Source of the DNA: Candidatus Saccharimonadota bacterium | Lineage (GTDB): Bacteria > Patescibacteriota > Saccharimonadia > Saccharimonadales > Saccharimonadaceae | NCBI GenBank assembly: GCA_017540545.1 | Contig: JAFYAV010000002.1 | Span: 242,588 to 306,587, forward strand | Direction of reading: 5' to 3' | Length of the DNA stretch: 64,000 bases | Shown here: one piece after another, positions 16,260 through 25,188 of the stretch | How the letters are laid out: every line of letters begins with the position of its first letter | How positions within the stretch are numbered: position 1 is the first letter of the stretch | The notes under the pieces: generated by a model | What the model was told of the DNA's origin: nothing | Database searches by the model: none | Seen by the model: the letters and a program-made list of their open reading frames with translations, nothing else | Position numbers and translations under genes: made by a program

Positions 16260-17525
16260 CTATTTTTCGTACCCAGGCTTTCCCAATAGCTCGAACATCC
16301 TCGTTTTGTAGGCCTCTACACCAGGCTGGTTAAACGGATTAACCCCCAAAGTAAATCCACTAAGCGCACAGCTCATTTCAAAGAAATAAATCAACCCACC
16401 AATCGAACGTTCGTCTATATTTGGCATAACAATTTCCAACACCGGCACGCCACCAGCGATATGCGCCTCGCGCGTTGCAGCATTGGCGGTCTTATTAATA
16501 TAATCTAACTCACGCCCTTCTAGATACTTCAGGCCGTCCAAATCGTCCTCTGCTTTCGGCACAGTTGCTCCTGCATAATCTTGAGCAATCTCCACGAAAG
16601 TTTCGAACAAATTACGTCGCCCCTGCTGAATATACTGACCCATTGAGTGTAAATCAGTTGAATCAATCACGCTAGCTGGGAAAACGCCCTTCTCGTCCTT
16701 CCCTTCGCTCTCGCCAAATAGCTGCTTCCACCACTCATTAAAATACATAAATTGCGGCTCAAAATTCGCCAAAATCTCAATATCGAAACCTTTAAACAAT
16801 AATACATTACGCATCGCCGCATATTCGGCCGCAGCCCCACCATCAGATATTAAAGCTGCGCGTTCTTCTGCTGCACCGTCCATCAGCGCATCAATATTAA
16901 TCCCCGCCACTGCAATCGCTAGCAATCCGACCGCAGTTAGCACAGAATAGCGCCCGCCTATATTATCCGGCACCACAAAGCTCTCGTAACCTTTCGCTAT
17001 CGCCTCATCGTGCAAAGCCCCTTTATTCGCGTCGGTCGTGGCATAAATACGTTTTGCCGCTTCTTCCTCTCCATACTTCTCGATCAGCATCTTTTTGAAC
17101 GTGCGGAACGCAACTGCTGGTTCCGTCGTTGTTCCAGACTTCGAGATTACATTTACCGAAAAATCAGCATCGCCCAGCTCATTGACAACACGCTCGAGCG
17201 CGCGCGTACTAAGACAATTCCCGGCATACAATATTTTTGTTCGGCCTTTTTCACCGCCCAGCGCATCAATTACTGCCCGATGCCCCAGATAACTGCCGCC
17301 AATACCAATACAAACCAAATAGTCCGAATCCTGATTTATTTTTTCGGCCGCCTTTTTTATGCGCGCAAACTCCTCCTTGTCATAATCGATCGGCAAATTC
17401 ACCCAACCGCCAAAATCGTCCTGTTCAGCTTTGGCGACATAAGTCCGCGCTTCATCTATCACACGTTGATAGACCTCCTCGTCGACAAAACCTTTCGCAT
17501 ATTTAAATTCAATCATATTTTTCAC
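16260..17525 (-). CDS. pgi: Glucose-6-phosphate isomerase
   Basis: 421 residues, the short bacterial form. It interconverts glucose-6-phosphate and fructose-6-phosphate. Seen: [15 protein letters not shown], the sugar-phosphate SIS signature [35 protein letters not shown] and the C-terminal [20 protein letters not shown] is an excellent ribosome site, with TATAAT further upstream. It converges on eno; the proposed small RNA lies just beyond its stop. Confidence 0.97.
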   Translation of the reverse strand: MKNMIEFKYAKGFVDEEVYQRVIDEARTYVAKAEQDDFGGWVNLPIDYDKEEFARIKKAAEKINQDSDYLVCIGIGGSYLGHRAVIDALGGEKGRTKILYAGNCLSTRALERVVNELGDADFSVNVISKSGTTTEPAVAFRTFKKMLIEKYGEEEAAKRIYATTDANKGALHDEAIAKGYESFVVPDNIGGRYSVLTAVGLLAIAVAGINIDALMDGAAEERAALISDGGAAAEYAAMRNVLLFKGFDIEILANFEPQFMYFNEWWKQLFGESEGKDEKGVFPASVIDSTDLHSMGQYIQQGRRNLFETFVEIAQDYAGATVPKAEDDLDGLKYLEGRELDYINKTANAATREAHIAGGVPVLEIVMPNIDERSIGGLIYFFEMSCALSGFTLGVNPFNQPGVEAYKTRMFELLGKPGYEK

Positions 17526-17555
17526 CTCCTATCTCCTATTATTATAACAAAGAAA

Positions 17556-17580
17556 CAAAAAACCACCCTCACGGGTGGCT
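17556..17580 (-). terminator. Intrinsic terminator upstream of pgi
   Basis: On the minus strand CCACCC, short loop, GGGTGG, then TTTTTT. It lies 6 bp past the stop codon of the basic-arm membrane protein. Confidence 0.88.
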
Positions 17581-17586
17581 CTCTCA

Positions 17587-18702
17587 TTATAGACTAACTG
17601 CAATATCATGCAGGTCGCTCGAATTTAGGCGACCATCCGTATCCGTTATTATGTAGAGCACGCCGCCATTCACCCAAGCCGCATTCGAATCGGAAACATA
17701 AATCGTCAATCCTTGCCCCTTTGCGATTGAATAATCGTCACCCCAATTCTTCTTTACATAATTTGTCAACACGGCAGCCGAATCCCAACTCGACTTCTCT
17801 TCCATAATTGTAAATTTATTTCCCTGATCATTCTTGAAATTCATCGTAATTCGACCGTTATCTTCTTTGACTAGGCCGTCTAAGCGATAGTTCGCCGGAA
17901 CATAGCTAGGATAAGATTTCTCAATACCAGCCTGCATCGCTGCAACTCTCGCCGATAAACTAGGCATATTCAGATAGACCAAATATCCGAGTACCGCAAT
18001 TGTTACTACTGCCATTCCAGCCGCCATAGCAATCTTTCTGCCCCTAAAGAAGCCTTTTGACTCTTTTGCTTCATTGAGCTGAATATTCATCGGCTGCCTT
18101 CCAGATACGCTCTGCTCCTGCTCAATCTTATTCATACGAGCAAGCGCTTGCTGAATCGCCCGATCTTTCATCTGTTGCGCGGTAAGCGGTTTTGCCTGTT
18201 CTTGCTGTGCGGCTACCACTCTCTTTGCGGCTATCCTCTGTTTTGCCGCCGCAGCCTGAGCATTCTTTACATAAGTATCGCCATTACGTTTCTGAGTGAT
18301 TTGCCTAATTGCCACTCTTCGTTGTGCCTGTTGCTTTTGGTCTACTGTCTGCACCTGCTTCTGTGCAGCAACACGCTGTGCGACCGCCCGCTCAGTTTTA
18401 ACAGCCGTATTTTGGCGCACTCCCGCCCCCGCAACTTGCGCCGACGCCTTCGGCTGAGCCGCGGATCTCTGGATCGGCTGGAGTCTCACGCTACCATTCT
18501 TTTGCAAAATCGCCCTATTATAGCCTTGATGCTGAATACCCCGAGAAGTCGCCGCAACCGAACTACTAACTTTCGGCTTAGCCACCGGCCTCTTTACGAA
18601 CTTACGATTTAAGGTTGAGGATTTCTGAATTCGCCGATGGTCAACCGAGCTAGCATGATGTGCCGTTGCGACTTTCCCTGATTTACGAATAACTCCGTCC
18701 AT
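17587..18702 (-). CDS. Single-pass membrane protein, basic Gln/Ala-rich arm and DUF4367-like outer domain
   Basis: 371 residues. The first ~220 are Lys/Arg/Gln/Ala-rich, low in complexity and probably a disordered cytoplasmic arm. A membrane helix covers about 224-245. The ~110-residue C-terminal domain (YVPANYRLDGL, ITMNFKNDQGNKFTIMEE, LTIYVSDSNAAWVNGGVLY) resembles the extracytoplasmic DUF4367/RsgI-type domain, but without an RsgI N-terminus. GTGAGG precedes the ATG. The strong positive charge could bind nucleic acid or lipid; no function is claimed. Confidence 0.75.
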   Translation of the reverse strand: MDGVIRKSGKVATAHHASSVDHRRIQKSSTLNRKFVKRPVAKPKVSSSVAATSRGIQHQGYNRAILQKNGSVRLQPIQRSAAQPKASAQVAGAGVRQNTAVKTERAVAQRVAAQKQVQTVDQKQQAQRRVAIRQITQKRNGDTYVKNAQAAAAKQRIAAKRVVAAQQEQAKPLTAQQMKDRAIQQALARMNKIEQEQSVSGRQPMNIQLNEAKESKGFFRGRKIAMAAGMAVVTIAVLGYLVYLNMPSLSARVAAMQAGIEKSYPSYVPANYRLDGLVKEDNGRITMNFKNDQGNKFTIMEEKSSWDSAAVLTNYVKKNWGDDYSIAKGQGLTIYVSDSNAAWVNGGVLYIITDTDGRLNSSDLHDIAVSL

Positions 18703-18875
18703 TTTTCCTCACTTTATATTGCTAATGTAATAATAAAACAACAAATAACCATAATCAATAGAGATTTCTTAATTTTTGCAATAATTTTGTTCAGTCGTGT
18801 TCTGGATTTTTAACCATAAGCATTAATTTGGTATATAATTATACTCAAGTACAATAAACTACTTAAGTTACAACC

Positions 18876-20375
18876 ATGGACCGACAACGCAAAAAGAAAA
18901 TTCAAAATATTCGCATCATCATTACAAATATCCTCATGGCCATCTCCGTAATCGGCATCGTTTTTATATTGATGCTAATCGCGATGGGCTATAGCTTCAA
19001 CGAAGATGGCGGCCTCGAACAATCTGGCCTCGCCCAAATCAGCTCCAGACCAAAAGGTGCCACGGTCGAAATCGACGGCGAAACCCAGTTTGGTCACACC
19101 GACATTAGCAAGATGCTGAGTTCTGGCGATCATCGCGTCAAAATCAGCAAGAAAGGCTATGATTCGTGGGAAAAGACCATCAAAGTCGACCCCGGACTAC
19201 TTACGCGCGTCGAATGGGCACGCCTATTCCCTATCAAAGCAGATACTTCCACCGTCACCAAATTCGACAACTTACGCCTCGTCGAGTTTTCCAGCAATCG
19301 CAAGTACCTCTTCGTGATCGAGCACGATGCGCCAAATGCATACTATATCAATATCCAAGGCGATAAAATAAATTCTCAAAAGTTCTCCTTGCTCAAAGCT
19401 CTAGGCGGCGATAAAGAGAACGTCCTCGAAGGCACGCTCAATCTCGTTGCTTGGAATGAATCGGATAACAAAGCCCTCTTCACTTGGACGCGCAACGAAA
19501 AAACCACTTGGCATCTTTTTGATCTCGAAAACGCCGAAAAAAGCGTCAACCTCAGCAAAAAATACGGCATGGACTTTACGGACATCCGTATCGCCAACGA
19601 TTCCGCCTCAAAACTCTGGGCACTCGAAAAAGGCAATGTCCATATTATCGACCTCAGCAACCAAACCATATCAGGCATCCTTATTCGCGACGTTGAACAA
19701 TTATCCAACAATAAAGACGTCATAGCCTACGTTGGCACCGACTCGACCGATGGCGACATGCGCAAAATCAGCATCTTCAAAGAAGGCGAGAAAGGTTCTA
19801 CCGCTATCATGGACATCGAAGACAAAAAAGCCCCCGTCACTATGGCCATGGGAACTTATTGGAACGAATCTTGGCTCGCTTTCAGCGTAGGAAACCGCAT
19901 TCATATCCAAAGTGGAACTTATCCGTCTTTCGATAAACCAAGCAAAGATAATCTCAAGGAGCTAGTCAAACGCGATCTTGAATATACCCCAACACTCGCC
20001 AGCACAAACCGCCTCAGTCGGATCGTCGCTTTTGCCGGCTCATGCAATCTAACTGCAATCGACATCGAAACTCACAACTACTACGACTCCATTACCGAGA
20101 CGGAACTAGCAAAGATTAACTGGCTTGATGGATATCTAATCTGGGAAAATGCTAACAATAAAATCGTCGTTCGCGACTTCGATGGCGAGAATCGCCGCGA
20201 GATTCTAAGCGTCAATAATCAACATACCGTGAATATCACCGAAAATAATCGTTGGTTATACTATTTTGAAACCAAGGAAGCCGACGTAGACTCTAATGGC
20301 AACGTCAAAGACAAGACCGACAATACCACTCCGGCCGAAACCATCTATCTGCTGAAACGCCAAAAGCTCGAATAG
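18876..20375 (+). CDS. PEGA-domain membrane-anchored protein with propeller-like C-terminus
   Basis: 499 residues. A basic start and a membrane helix (about 12-38) are followed by a PEGA domain (about 51-119: AQISSRPKGATVEIDGE, GDHRVKISKKGYDSWEKTI). PEGA domains are small beta domains of surface proteins. The remaining ~380 residues hold irregular beta-rich repeats such as NLRLVEFSSNRKYLFVIE, suggesting a beta-propeller. Upstream boxes (TATAAT at 18834, TACAAT at 18850) could start transcription; no ribosome site is visible. It is convergent with the sortase gene, 16 bp away, and could act at the same cell surface. Confidence 0.8.
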   Translation: MDRQRKKKIQNIRIIITNILMAISVIGIVFILMLIAMGYSFNEDGGLEQSGLAQISSRPKGATVEIDGETQFGHTDISKMLSSGDHRVKISKKGYDSWEKTIKVDPGLLTRVEWARLFPIKADTSTVTKFDNLRLVEFSSNRKYLFVIEHDAPNAYYINIQGDKINSQKFSLLKALGGDKENVLEGTLNLVAWNESDNKALFTWTRNEKTTWHLFDLENAEKSVNLSKKYGMDFTDIRIANDSASKLWALEKGNVHIIDLSNQTISGILIRDVEQLSNNKDVIAYVGTDSTDGDMRKISIFKEGEKGSTAIMDIEDKKAPVTMAMGTYWNESWLAFSVGNRIHIQSGTYPSFDKPSKDNLKELVKRDLEYTPTLASTNRLSRIVAFAGSCNLTAIDIETHNYYDSITETELAKINWLDGYLIWENANNKIVVRDFDGENRREILSVNNQHTVNITENNRWLYYFETKEADVDSNGNVKDKTDNTTPAETIYLLKRQKLE

Positions 20376-20391
20376 TCAATCTATCTTAGGA

Positions 20392-21666
20392 TTAGGATTG
20401 GCCAGTCAGCCACTTCCATAACCCCTCTAATGGTGAGTCGTGGTTTGCTGGCATCTGCGCTTTGCCGTCGTCTTCTCCACCCTCGTCTGGGGCAGGAGTT
20501 ACTGCACCCTCATAACTCGGCGATATCTGCTCACCGTAAACTAACAAACGCTCACGTGACGTACCGAGCGGAACGCAAGTAATCAACGTAATCATTGGCT
20601 TCCCTTCATTGTCATTCGCAATCTTTTTTAGCGCCGCCACATCCGTCGGCTTTACGGTTTTCATACCCGTCACCTTATATGCATAACGAACATTGCTGTA
20701 ATCCATATAAATCAAGTCGCCCTCTTTCATTCGCGTCAGACCAGAAAAGATAAACTTATAGTTGCTCTGTTGATAAATATTCCCTGCCGAATGACCAGAA
20801 ATAACAAAGTTACCAACCTCGCCCGGCTTTGCCGCTGCGCCCGGAACGGCAAAATTTGCCACACCATTATCCATAGCGATATTCATCGAATTTACATCAT
20901 TCTTCGCCCCAAATATTACTGGCACCTCAATATTTAATTTCGGGATCATCAAATATGGCTTATCGTGCGTCTTGATTGACAAAGTAGGGTCAATCGCCGT
21001 AATCTCATTTACCTCTGTATTTCCAGGCGACATATAGGCTACGACATGTGACGCAATTACCTGATTGTATTGGAAACAGATGCCGAACAATAAAATTAAT
21101 CCACCGAGTATCAACGGAATAAAATGTCTGGAACGGCGAATCCTGCTCGCCCTTTCTTCTGCTTTGCGACGTATCTTCGCGCGAAAATCATTCTGCACTT
21201 CTTCGGTACTAACCAAACTCTCTGCCTTTTTCGGCAAGTTAGCATTCGCCTGTTTGTCTTTACGCTCGCGCTCAAGCTGGCTACGCTCCATCCTCATCTT
21301 TTCGCGCGCAACATATTCGCGCGCAGCTTTGCCGTAATACTCACCATAATACTTCTGGTAGTAGTTTTGCCATGCCGAATGATATTTTTGCCAATCTTGA
21401 GTAGTTGCGCGTCGAGGCGCGACTTTGGCGGTAGGCTTCGCGCCGTCCCCGCCTTGCCCCTGCGCCGTAGCCTTATAGGCCTCCAATAGTTTTTTGCGCG
21501 CCAAATCGGTCACAGTTTTCTGTTGTTGGCGCGCACTAAGCTGTTCGCTCGTCAAAACGGCTGGCTGGCTATTAGCGCCAGAATTCACAGTCTTATTTTT
21601 AGCAGCAGCTGCCCAAGCATTCCAACTCGGCACAGCACCGCCCTGCCCACCATTCTTATTATCCAT
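20392..21666 (-). CDS. Sortase family transpeptidase with long cytoplasmic N-terminal arm
   Basis: 424 residues. The catalytic domain (about 235-380) has His292 in VISGHSAGN, Cys364 in TLITCVPLGTS and Arg371/373 in SRERLLVYGE, as expected for a sortase that attaches LPxTG-type proteins. Fold start PYLMIPKLNIEVPVIFG is typical. A membrane helix lies at 182-200. The ~180-residue arm before it is unusual: Lys/Ala/Gln-rich with an aromatic patch at 92-111 (7 Tyr, 2 Trp). A likely substrate is the LPNTG protein at 48-49.7 kb. A -10 box TAGAAT lies 7 nt before the ATG, so the mRNA is probably leaderless. Confidence 0.93.
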   Translation of the reverse strand: MDNKNGGQGGAVPSWNAWAAAAKNKTVNSGANSQPAVLTSEQLSARQQQKTVTDLARKKLLEAYKATAQGQGGDGAKPTAKVAPRRATTQDWQKYHSAWQNYYQKYYGEYYGKAAREYVAREKMRMERSQLERERKDKQANANLPKKAESLVSTEEVQNDFRAKIRRKAEERASRIRRSRHFIPLILGGLILLFGICFQYNQVIASHVVAYMSPGNTEVNEITAIDPTLSIKTHDKPYLMIPKLNIEVPVIFGAKNDVNSMNIAMDNGVANFAVPGAAAKPGEVGNFVISGHSAGNIYQQSNYKFIFSGLTRMKEGDLIYMDYSNVRYAYKVTGMKTVKPTDVAALKKIANDNEGKPMITLITCVPLGTSRERLLVYGEQISPSYEGAVTPAPDEGGEDDGKAQMPANHDSPLEGLWKWLTGQS

Positions 21667-21673
21667 TACCTAT

Positions 21674-21679
21674 ATTCTA
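21674..21679 (-). promoter_or_regulatory. -10 box of the sortase gene (leaderless)
   Basis: TAGAAT with a 7-nt gap to the ATG on the minus strand. It lies back to back with the tRNA-Leu(CAA) promoter. Confidence 0.5.
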
Positions 21680-21685
21680 GCATAT

Positions 21686-21713
21686 TTGACAGTATCGTGA
21701 TAGAATCTAACTA
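21686..21713 (+). promoter_or_regulatory. Promoter of tRNA-Leu(CAA)
   Basis: TTGACA, 16-bp spacer, TAACTA, ending 25 bp before the tRNA. The -35 is a perfect match and the -10 a weaker one. Confidence 0.5.
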
Positions 21714-21738
21714 CGCACGCAAAGTGCTCACCCACTCT

Positions 21739-21825
21739 GGGCGAGTGGTGAAATTGGTATACACGATAGACTCAAAATCTGTTGGTCTCACGACCGTGAG
21801 GGTTCAAGTCCCTCCTCGCCCACCA
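21739..21825 (+). tRNA. tRNA-Leu (anticodon CAA), CCA encoded
   Basis: Class II tRNA. Acceptor GGGCGAG pairs with CTCGCCC, the anticodon loop CTCAAAA gives CAA, the T arm has GTTCAAGTC, the discriminator is A and CCA is encoded. It is followed by a terminator and then by an AT-rich gene of foreign look. Confidence 0.95.
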
Positions 21826-21836
21826 ACAACGAAAAG

Positions 21837-21858
21837 ATGACCTCCGGGTCATGTTTTT
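21837..21858 (+). terminator. Terminator of tRNA-Leu(CAA)
   Basis: ATGACC-TCCG-GGTCAT, then GTTTTTG. The flanks AACAAC and GTTGTT can extend the helix. Confidence 0.75.
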
Positions 21859-21922
21859 GTTGTTCAGTGAGGAGGGGCGCAGAACCATTATGGTATAATA
21901 TTTTTAGAAAGAGTGTGAAATT

Positions 21923-22786
21923 GTGAAAAAGATATTTGGTGGGATTAATTTAACTTGGCCAAAGTTAATTATTATGGCTATTATTGCAGGAATTTATACT
22001 GCCATAATGGCAATGTTGCCTATAGCAAAAGATACTTCATTTAGTGATTTGACGGTTACATTTGAAGTATGGATCTTTTTTGGAATATTAATTATTACGA
22101 ATAGTAAATCCCCTAAAGATTCAGCGTTAAAATGTTTTATCTTCTTTTTAATAAGTCAACCATTAGTTTATTTAGTTCAAGATGCGATAAACCATAGCAA
22201 TTTATTTATTACCTACTATAGATTTTGGTTTGGTTGGACAATTGCCTGTATTCCTATGGGATTTATTGGCTATTATATGAAAAAAGATAAATGGTGGGGA
22301 TTATTGATTCTTATTCCTATGTTGTTATTAACTGGAGAAGAGTGTGCTGGGTATTTGTCTAGAACGATGTTTTCTTTTCCAAGACATCTTTTAACAACTG
22401 TCTTTTGTTTGAGTACGTTGATAATTTATCCATTAGTTATATTTAATAATAAAAAAATAAGAATTACGGGAGTGGCAATAAGTAGCATAATAATTATTGC
22501 ACTTACAGTTGTATGTATAATAAATCCACCAGTATATAGTACGGATATATTATTCAATGGCGAAAAATATAAGTTTGATGATAATTATAAAGTTTATCTT
22601 ACCGATGATAAATATGGTAAATTAAGTATCGAATATGAAAGCGGTATTGAAGATTGGAAAGTTCATGCAGAATTTAAAAAAGCCGGTAAAACTGAATTTA
22701 TACTAGAGTCACCTGATGGTCAAAAAACAACATTTGATATTTCTATCAGTAGAGATACATATACTGTAAATGAAAAAAGCAATTAA
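21923..22786 (+). CDS. AT-rich multi-pass membrane protein, probably acquired
   Basis: 287 residues starting with GTG after AGAAAGAG. About six hydrophobic helices fill residues 12-212, followed by a soluble C-terminal domain of ~75 residues (DILFNGEKYKF...TEFILESPDGQKTTFDI). The gene is far more AT-rich than its neighbours, uses A/T third positions, and has more G than C on the plus strand, unlike the rest of the window. Together with its place behind a tRNA gene this suggests recent transfer, perhaps from a low-GC Firmicute. The function is unknown. Confidence 0.75.
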   Translation: MKKIFGGINLTWPKLIIMAIIAGIYTAIMAMLPIAKDTSFSDLTVTFEVWIFFGILIITNSKSPKDSALKCFIFFLISQPLVYLVQDAINHSNLFITYYRFWFGWTIACIPMGFIGYYMKKDKWWGLLILIPMLLLTGEECAGYLSRTMFSFPRHLLTTVFCLSTLIIYPLVIFNNKKIRITGVAISSIIIIALTVVCIINPPVYSTDILFNGEKYKFDDNYKVYLTDDKYGKLSIEYESGIEDWKVHAEFKKAGKTEFILESPDGQKTTFDISISRDTYTVNEKSN

Positions 22787-22808
22787 TCGCTGCAGATACT
22801 TTGGATTT

Positions 22809-24155
22809 TTAAAAATGTCTTTTCGAGTTGGCGCGAATAACAAGATTAAAAATAGCAGCACATGACACGAACAGCAAAACGCTTATCTTGCCAGCGTCAA
22901 GTGTATCTGGATTGGATGGCATATCTTCTTCGTGCTCCACGTTTTCGCTAGGATTAGATGGCACATCTTCTTCGTGCTCCACGTTTTCACTAGGATTGGA
23001 TGGCATATCTTCTTCGTACTCCACGTTTAGATAAACGCTAAAATCGGGCATATCAAAAGCATATTTACCATTCGCCTCATCAACAACTATTAAATCAATG
23101 TCTACTGGTTCACCGGACTCGTTTGTAAATGTAATTTTTTTAACTTTGCGATTCTTGTCAACAGTGAATGAAATTCTCTCGCCATATGATGCCGAAGTAA
23201 CATCATTATCTACGAGTAGAGAATCGTCAAGACTATCAACTTGATATGGCACTGGGGGAACAACCTTAAGGCGATACGGATCAAGTTTAGTACCAGAGCC
23301 TCCTAAAATATAAGCAGAATCACTCGCAATTGCTACGACGGGGCGAATATTTGCGGAGTAATTCGTACCGCTTGAGCGGTTTAAAAAGTGCAATGAATTG
23401 TTATAGAACATTTTATTGGCCGATTGCTGCGTGATGGTCTGAAACTTGCCCGTGTCGGCATAATATCCCTCCCCTTCAGCTGGCGCCACACCATAGCCCG
23501 CTCCAGAAAATAGCAATTCATCAGCAGACATCATCGAAATAGGATAGGCCAACTTGCCGTTCGCTACGGTTAATTGGTGCTCTTCTGTACATGCAAATGT
23601 CGGTTTGCCATCTTCTGCTATTCGCTTATGAGCATTAACATAATCGGTATCATTGCAATAAATCACATCGGCAAAATCGTTTGCGTAGTCCATCAAATTA
23701 TCAACAAACCAAGCGTCAAGTTGAACTTTTGAATTCGATGCCTCATAGCTGCCATTATTGGCGGCCCCATAAGAAACATTTAGAAGAGCAGCCGAGTCGT
23801 TGCCCACATTCTCGCAAGTCTCACTCTCGGACGGAAGACCATTATATATAAATTTAACAGCACCGTCGACCGTGGTCCCCATGATCTGCCAACAACGGTT
23901 TGCATAAATTATATTATTGTCTACTTGACCACGATAATAATAGACTCCTGATTCCGAATTTAAATATATACCATTGCCATTCGACTCACTTGCGTGTTTC
24001 GAAAAATTAAGAGAGCTATCGTCACCAATATGATTACTTTTTAGAAAGTCTGATACTAGGCGAGGAGTAGCAGCGCTAACGTTCTGCGCGCTAATCGACG
24101 CCACGACCAATGTCGCAATAACTAAATATTTTATTCTAGTCGATAAATCCAACAT
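22809..24155 (-). CDS. Secreted surface protein with repeat stalk and sorting-like tail
   Basis: About 448 residues from ATG at 24155 (an in-frame GTG lies 6 bp earlier). A signal peptide (about 1-27, ending NVSA) leads to a domain seen in Firmicute surface proteins (ANRCWQIMGTTVDGAVKFIYNG, VQLDAWFVDNL, VIYCNDTDY, NIRPVVAIASD, GSGTKLDPYRLKV). Next come a small beta domain (~310-380) and three 14-residue acidic repeats of the type VEHEEDMPSNPSEN. The end is NPDTLDAG, a hydrophobic helix and RANSKRHF, which resembles an NPxTxD-type wall-sorting signal. It could be a sortase substrate. Confidence 0.8.
   Translation of the reverse strand: MLDLSTRIKYLVIATLVVASISAQNVSAATPRLVSDFLKSNHIGDDSSLNFSKHASESNGNGIYLNSESGVYYYRGQVDNNIIYANRCWQIMGTTVDGAVKFIYNGLPSESETCENVGNDSAALLNVSYGAANNGSYEASNSKVQLDAWFVDNLMDYANDFADVIYCNDTDYVNAHKRIAEDGKPTFACTEEHQLTVANGKLAYPISMMSADELLFSGAGYGVAPAEGEGYYADTGKFQTITQQSANKMFYNNSLHFLNRSSGTNYSANIRPVVAIASDSAYILGGSGTKLDPYRLKVVPPVPYQVDSLDDSLLVDNDVTSASYGERISFTVDKNRKVKKITFTNESGEPVDIDLIVVDEANGKYAFDMPDFSVYLNVEYEEDMPSNPSENVEHEEDVPSNPSENVEHEEDMPSNPDTLDAGKISVLLFVSCAAIFNLVIRANSKRHF
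22909..23030 (-). repeat. Three 42-bp repeats coding the acidic stalk
   Basis: Units begin near 22909, 22951 and 22993 and are nearly identical at the DNA level. Each codes 14 residues of the acidic Pro/Ser/Asn stalk of the surface protein. Such repeats vary readily in copy number. Confidence 0.85.
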
Positions 24156-24325
24156 ATACACGCTTTCGTTTTATATTATATTTTTACACCATTATTTAGC
24201 GGATAGACCCTCTAGCCCAAATCGCACATTCCACTTATGTATAAAATATCACAAAAGCCATCATTTCGCACAATTGTAGTATAATACCAAGGTATTTTGT
24301 TCTTTTACATAGATCGGAGGTATTT

Positions 24326-25051
24326 ATGAATATCCTAATTATTCCAGCAGAAGGCGACAGCATCGAAACCGAAACTTGGTACAAAAAAGACGCGCAATGC
24401 CACTACGGAGCTAAGATATATGTCTTAGATATTGAACCAGACTTGAATATCAGTCGCGGCGTAGATGCAAGTATCGAAAAGTTTTTCTGCAATCATCATG
24501 GTTCATTTGAAATCCATGCGCAAGGCGGGTTCGGCGCCTACGTAGCATACAGAATACTCTGTTTGTTTCCGAACAATATCGCAAAAGTATTTTTTATCGG
24601 GGGAGCGCCTAGCGATTCAATGACATCTATAGCGAGATTATTCCATAAATACCTGTCTAGACTATGGTATTTTAGTAGAATCCCATTTTTCGCCGATGAC
24701 CCCAATCCAACACGAGACGAAGCCATTAAGATGATAAAGAACTCGTCTACAAAAACTATGCGCGCTAACCCAAAATACTATTGCGCCCAACTAGTTCATA
24801 TTGGTACGTGGAAGCTAGATGACGCATGGATGCCACCAAACGGATGTGATGCGTTTTTTGTGCCGAACGGAGATACGGTTCGCCCTAAATGGTGGGACAA
24901 CACCTATAACAATGAGCTCGCCAAAGCAAGCTGGGAAAAACACGGAGTGCAAAGCACAGAGAAACCACTGAATCACTTCAGTTTTTACAGCCTGATGCCT
25001 AGCAAGAGTTTATTTGATGTTATGGATTCCGTACGCACATGGTTTCTGTAA
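24326..25051 (+). CDS. Alpha/beta-hydrolase-fold protein, nucleophile Ser replaced by Gly
   Basis: 241 residues. The start MNILIIPAEG, the turn FEIHAQGGFGAYVAYRIL, the late FFVPNGDTVRP and LNHFSFY match strand, elbow, acid and His regions of small alpha/beta hydrolases. At the elbow (GxSxG in active enzymes) the sequence is QGGFG, so residue 68 is Gly instead of Ser. It may be inactive, use another mechanism, or the fold call may be wrong. A ribosome site (CGGAGG) and an own terminator make it a single-gene unit. Confidence 0.55.
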   Translation: MNILIIPAEGDSIETETWYKKDAQCHYGAKIYVLDIEPDLNISRGVDASIEKFFCNHHGSFEIHAQGGFGAYVAYRILCLFPNNIAKVFFIGGAPSDSMTSIARLFHKYLSRLWYFSRIPFFADDPNPTRDEAIKMIKNSSTKTMRANPKYYCAQLVHIGTWKLDDAWMPPNGCDAFFVPNGDTVRPKWWDNTYNNELAKASWEKHGVQSTEKPLNHFSFYSLMPSKSLFDVMDSVRTWFL

Positions 25052-25063
25052 CTCATCGCCCTA

Positions 25064-25088
25064 CGTCGACTTTGTGTCGGCGTTTTTT
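25064..25088 (+). terminator. Terminator after the hydrolase-fold gene
   Basis: CGTCGAC-TTTGT-GTCGGCG (7 bp, one G-T pair) followed by TTTTTT. Confidence 0.85.
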
Positions 25089-25188
25089 CATGAGCCCATC
25101 CCTGTTTCTTCTCCTTTATGATATAATCTGGGGGTTAGTTGGAGCTCGAAGACACTAAGGATTCTTTAAAAGGAAGGGGGTGAGTTCG

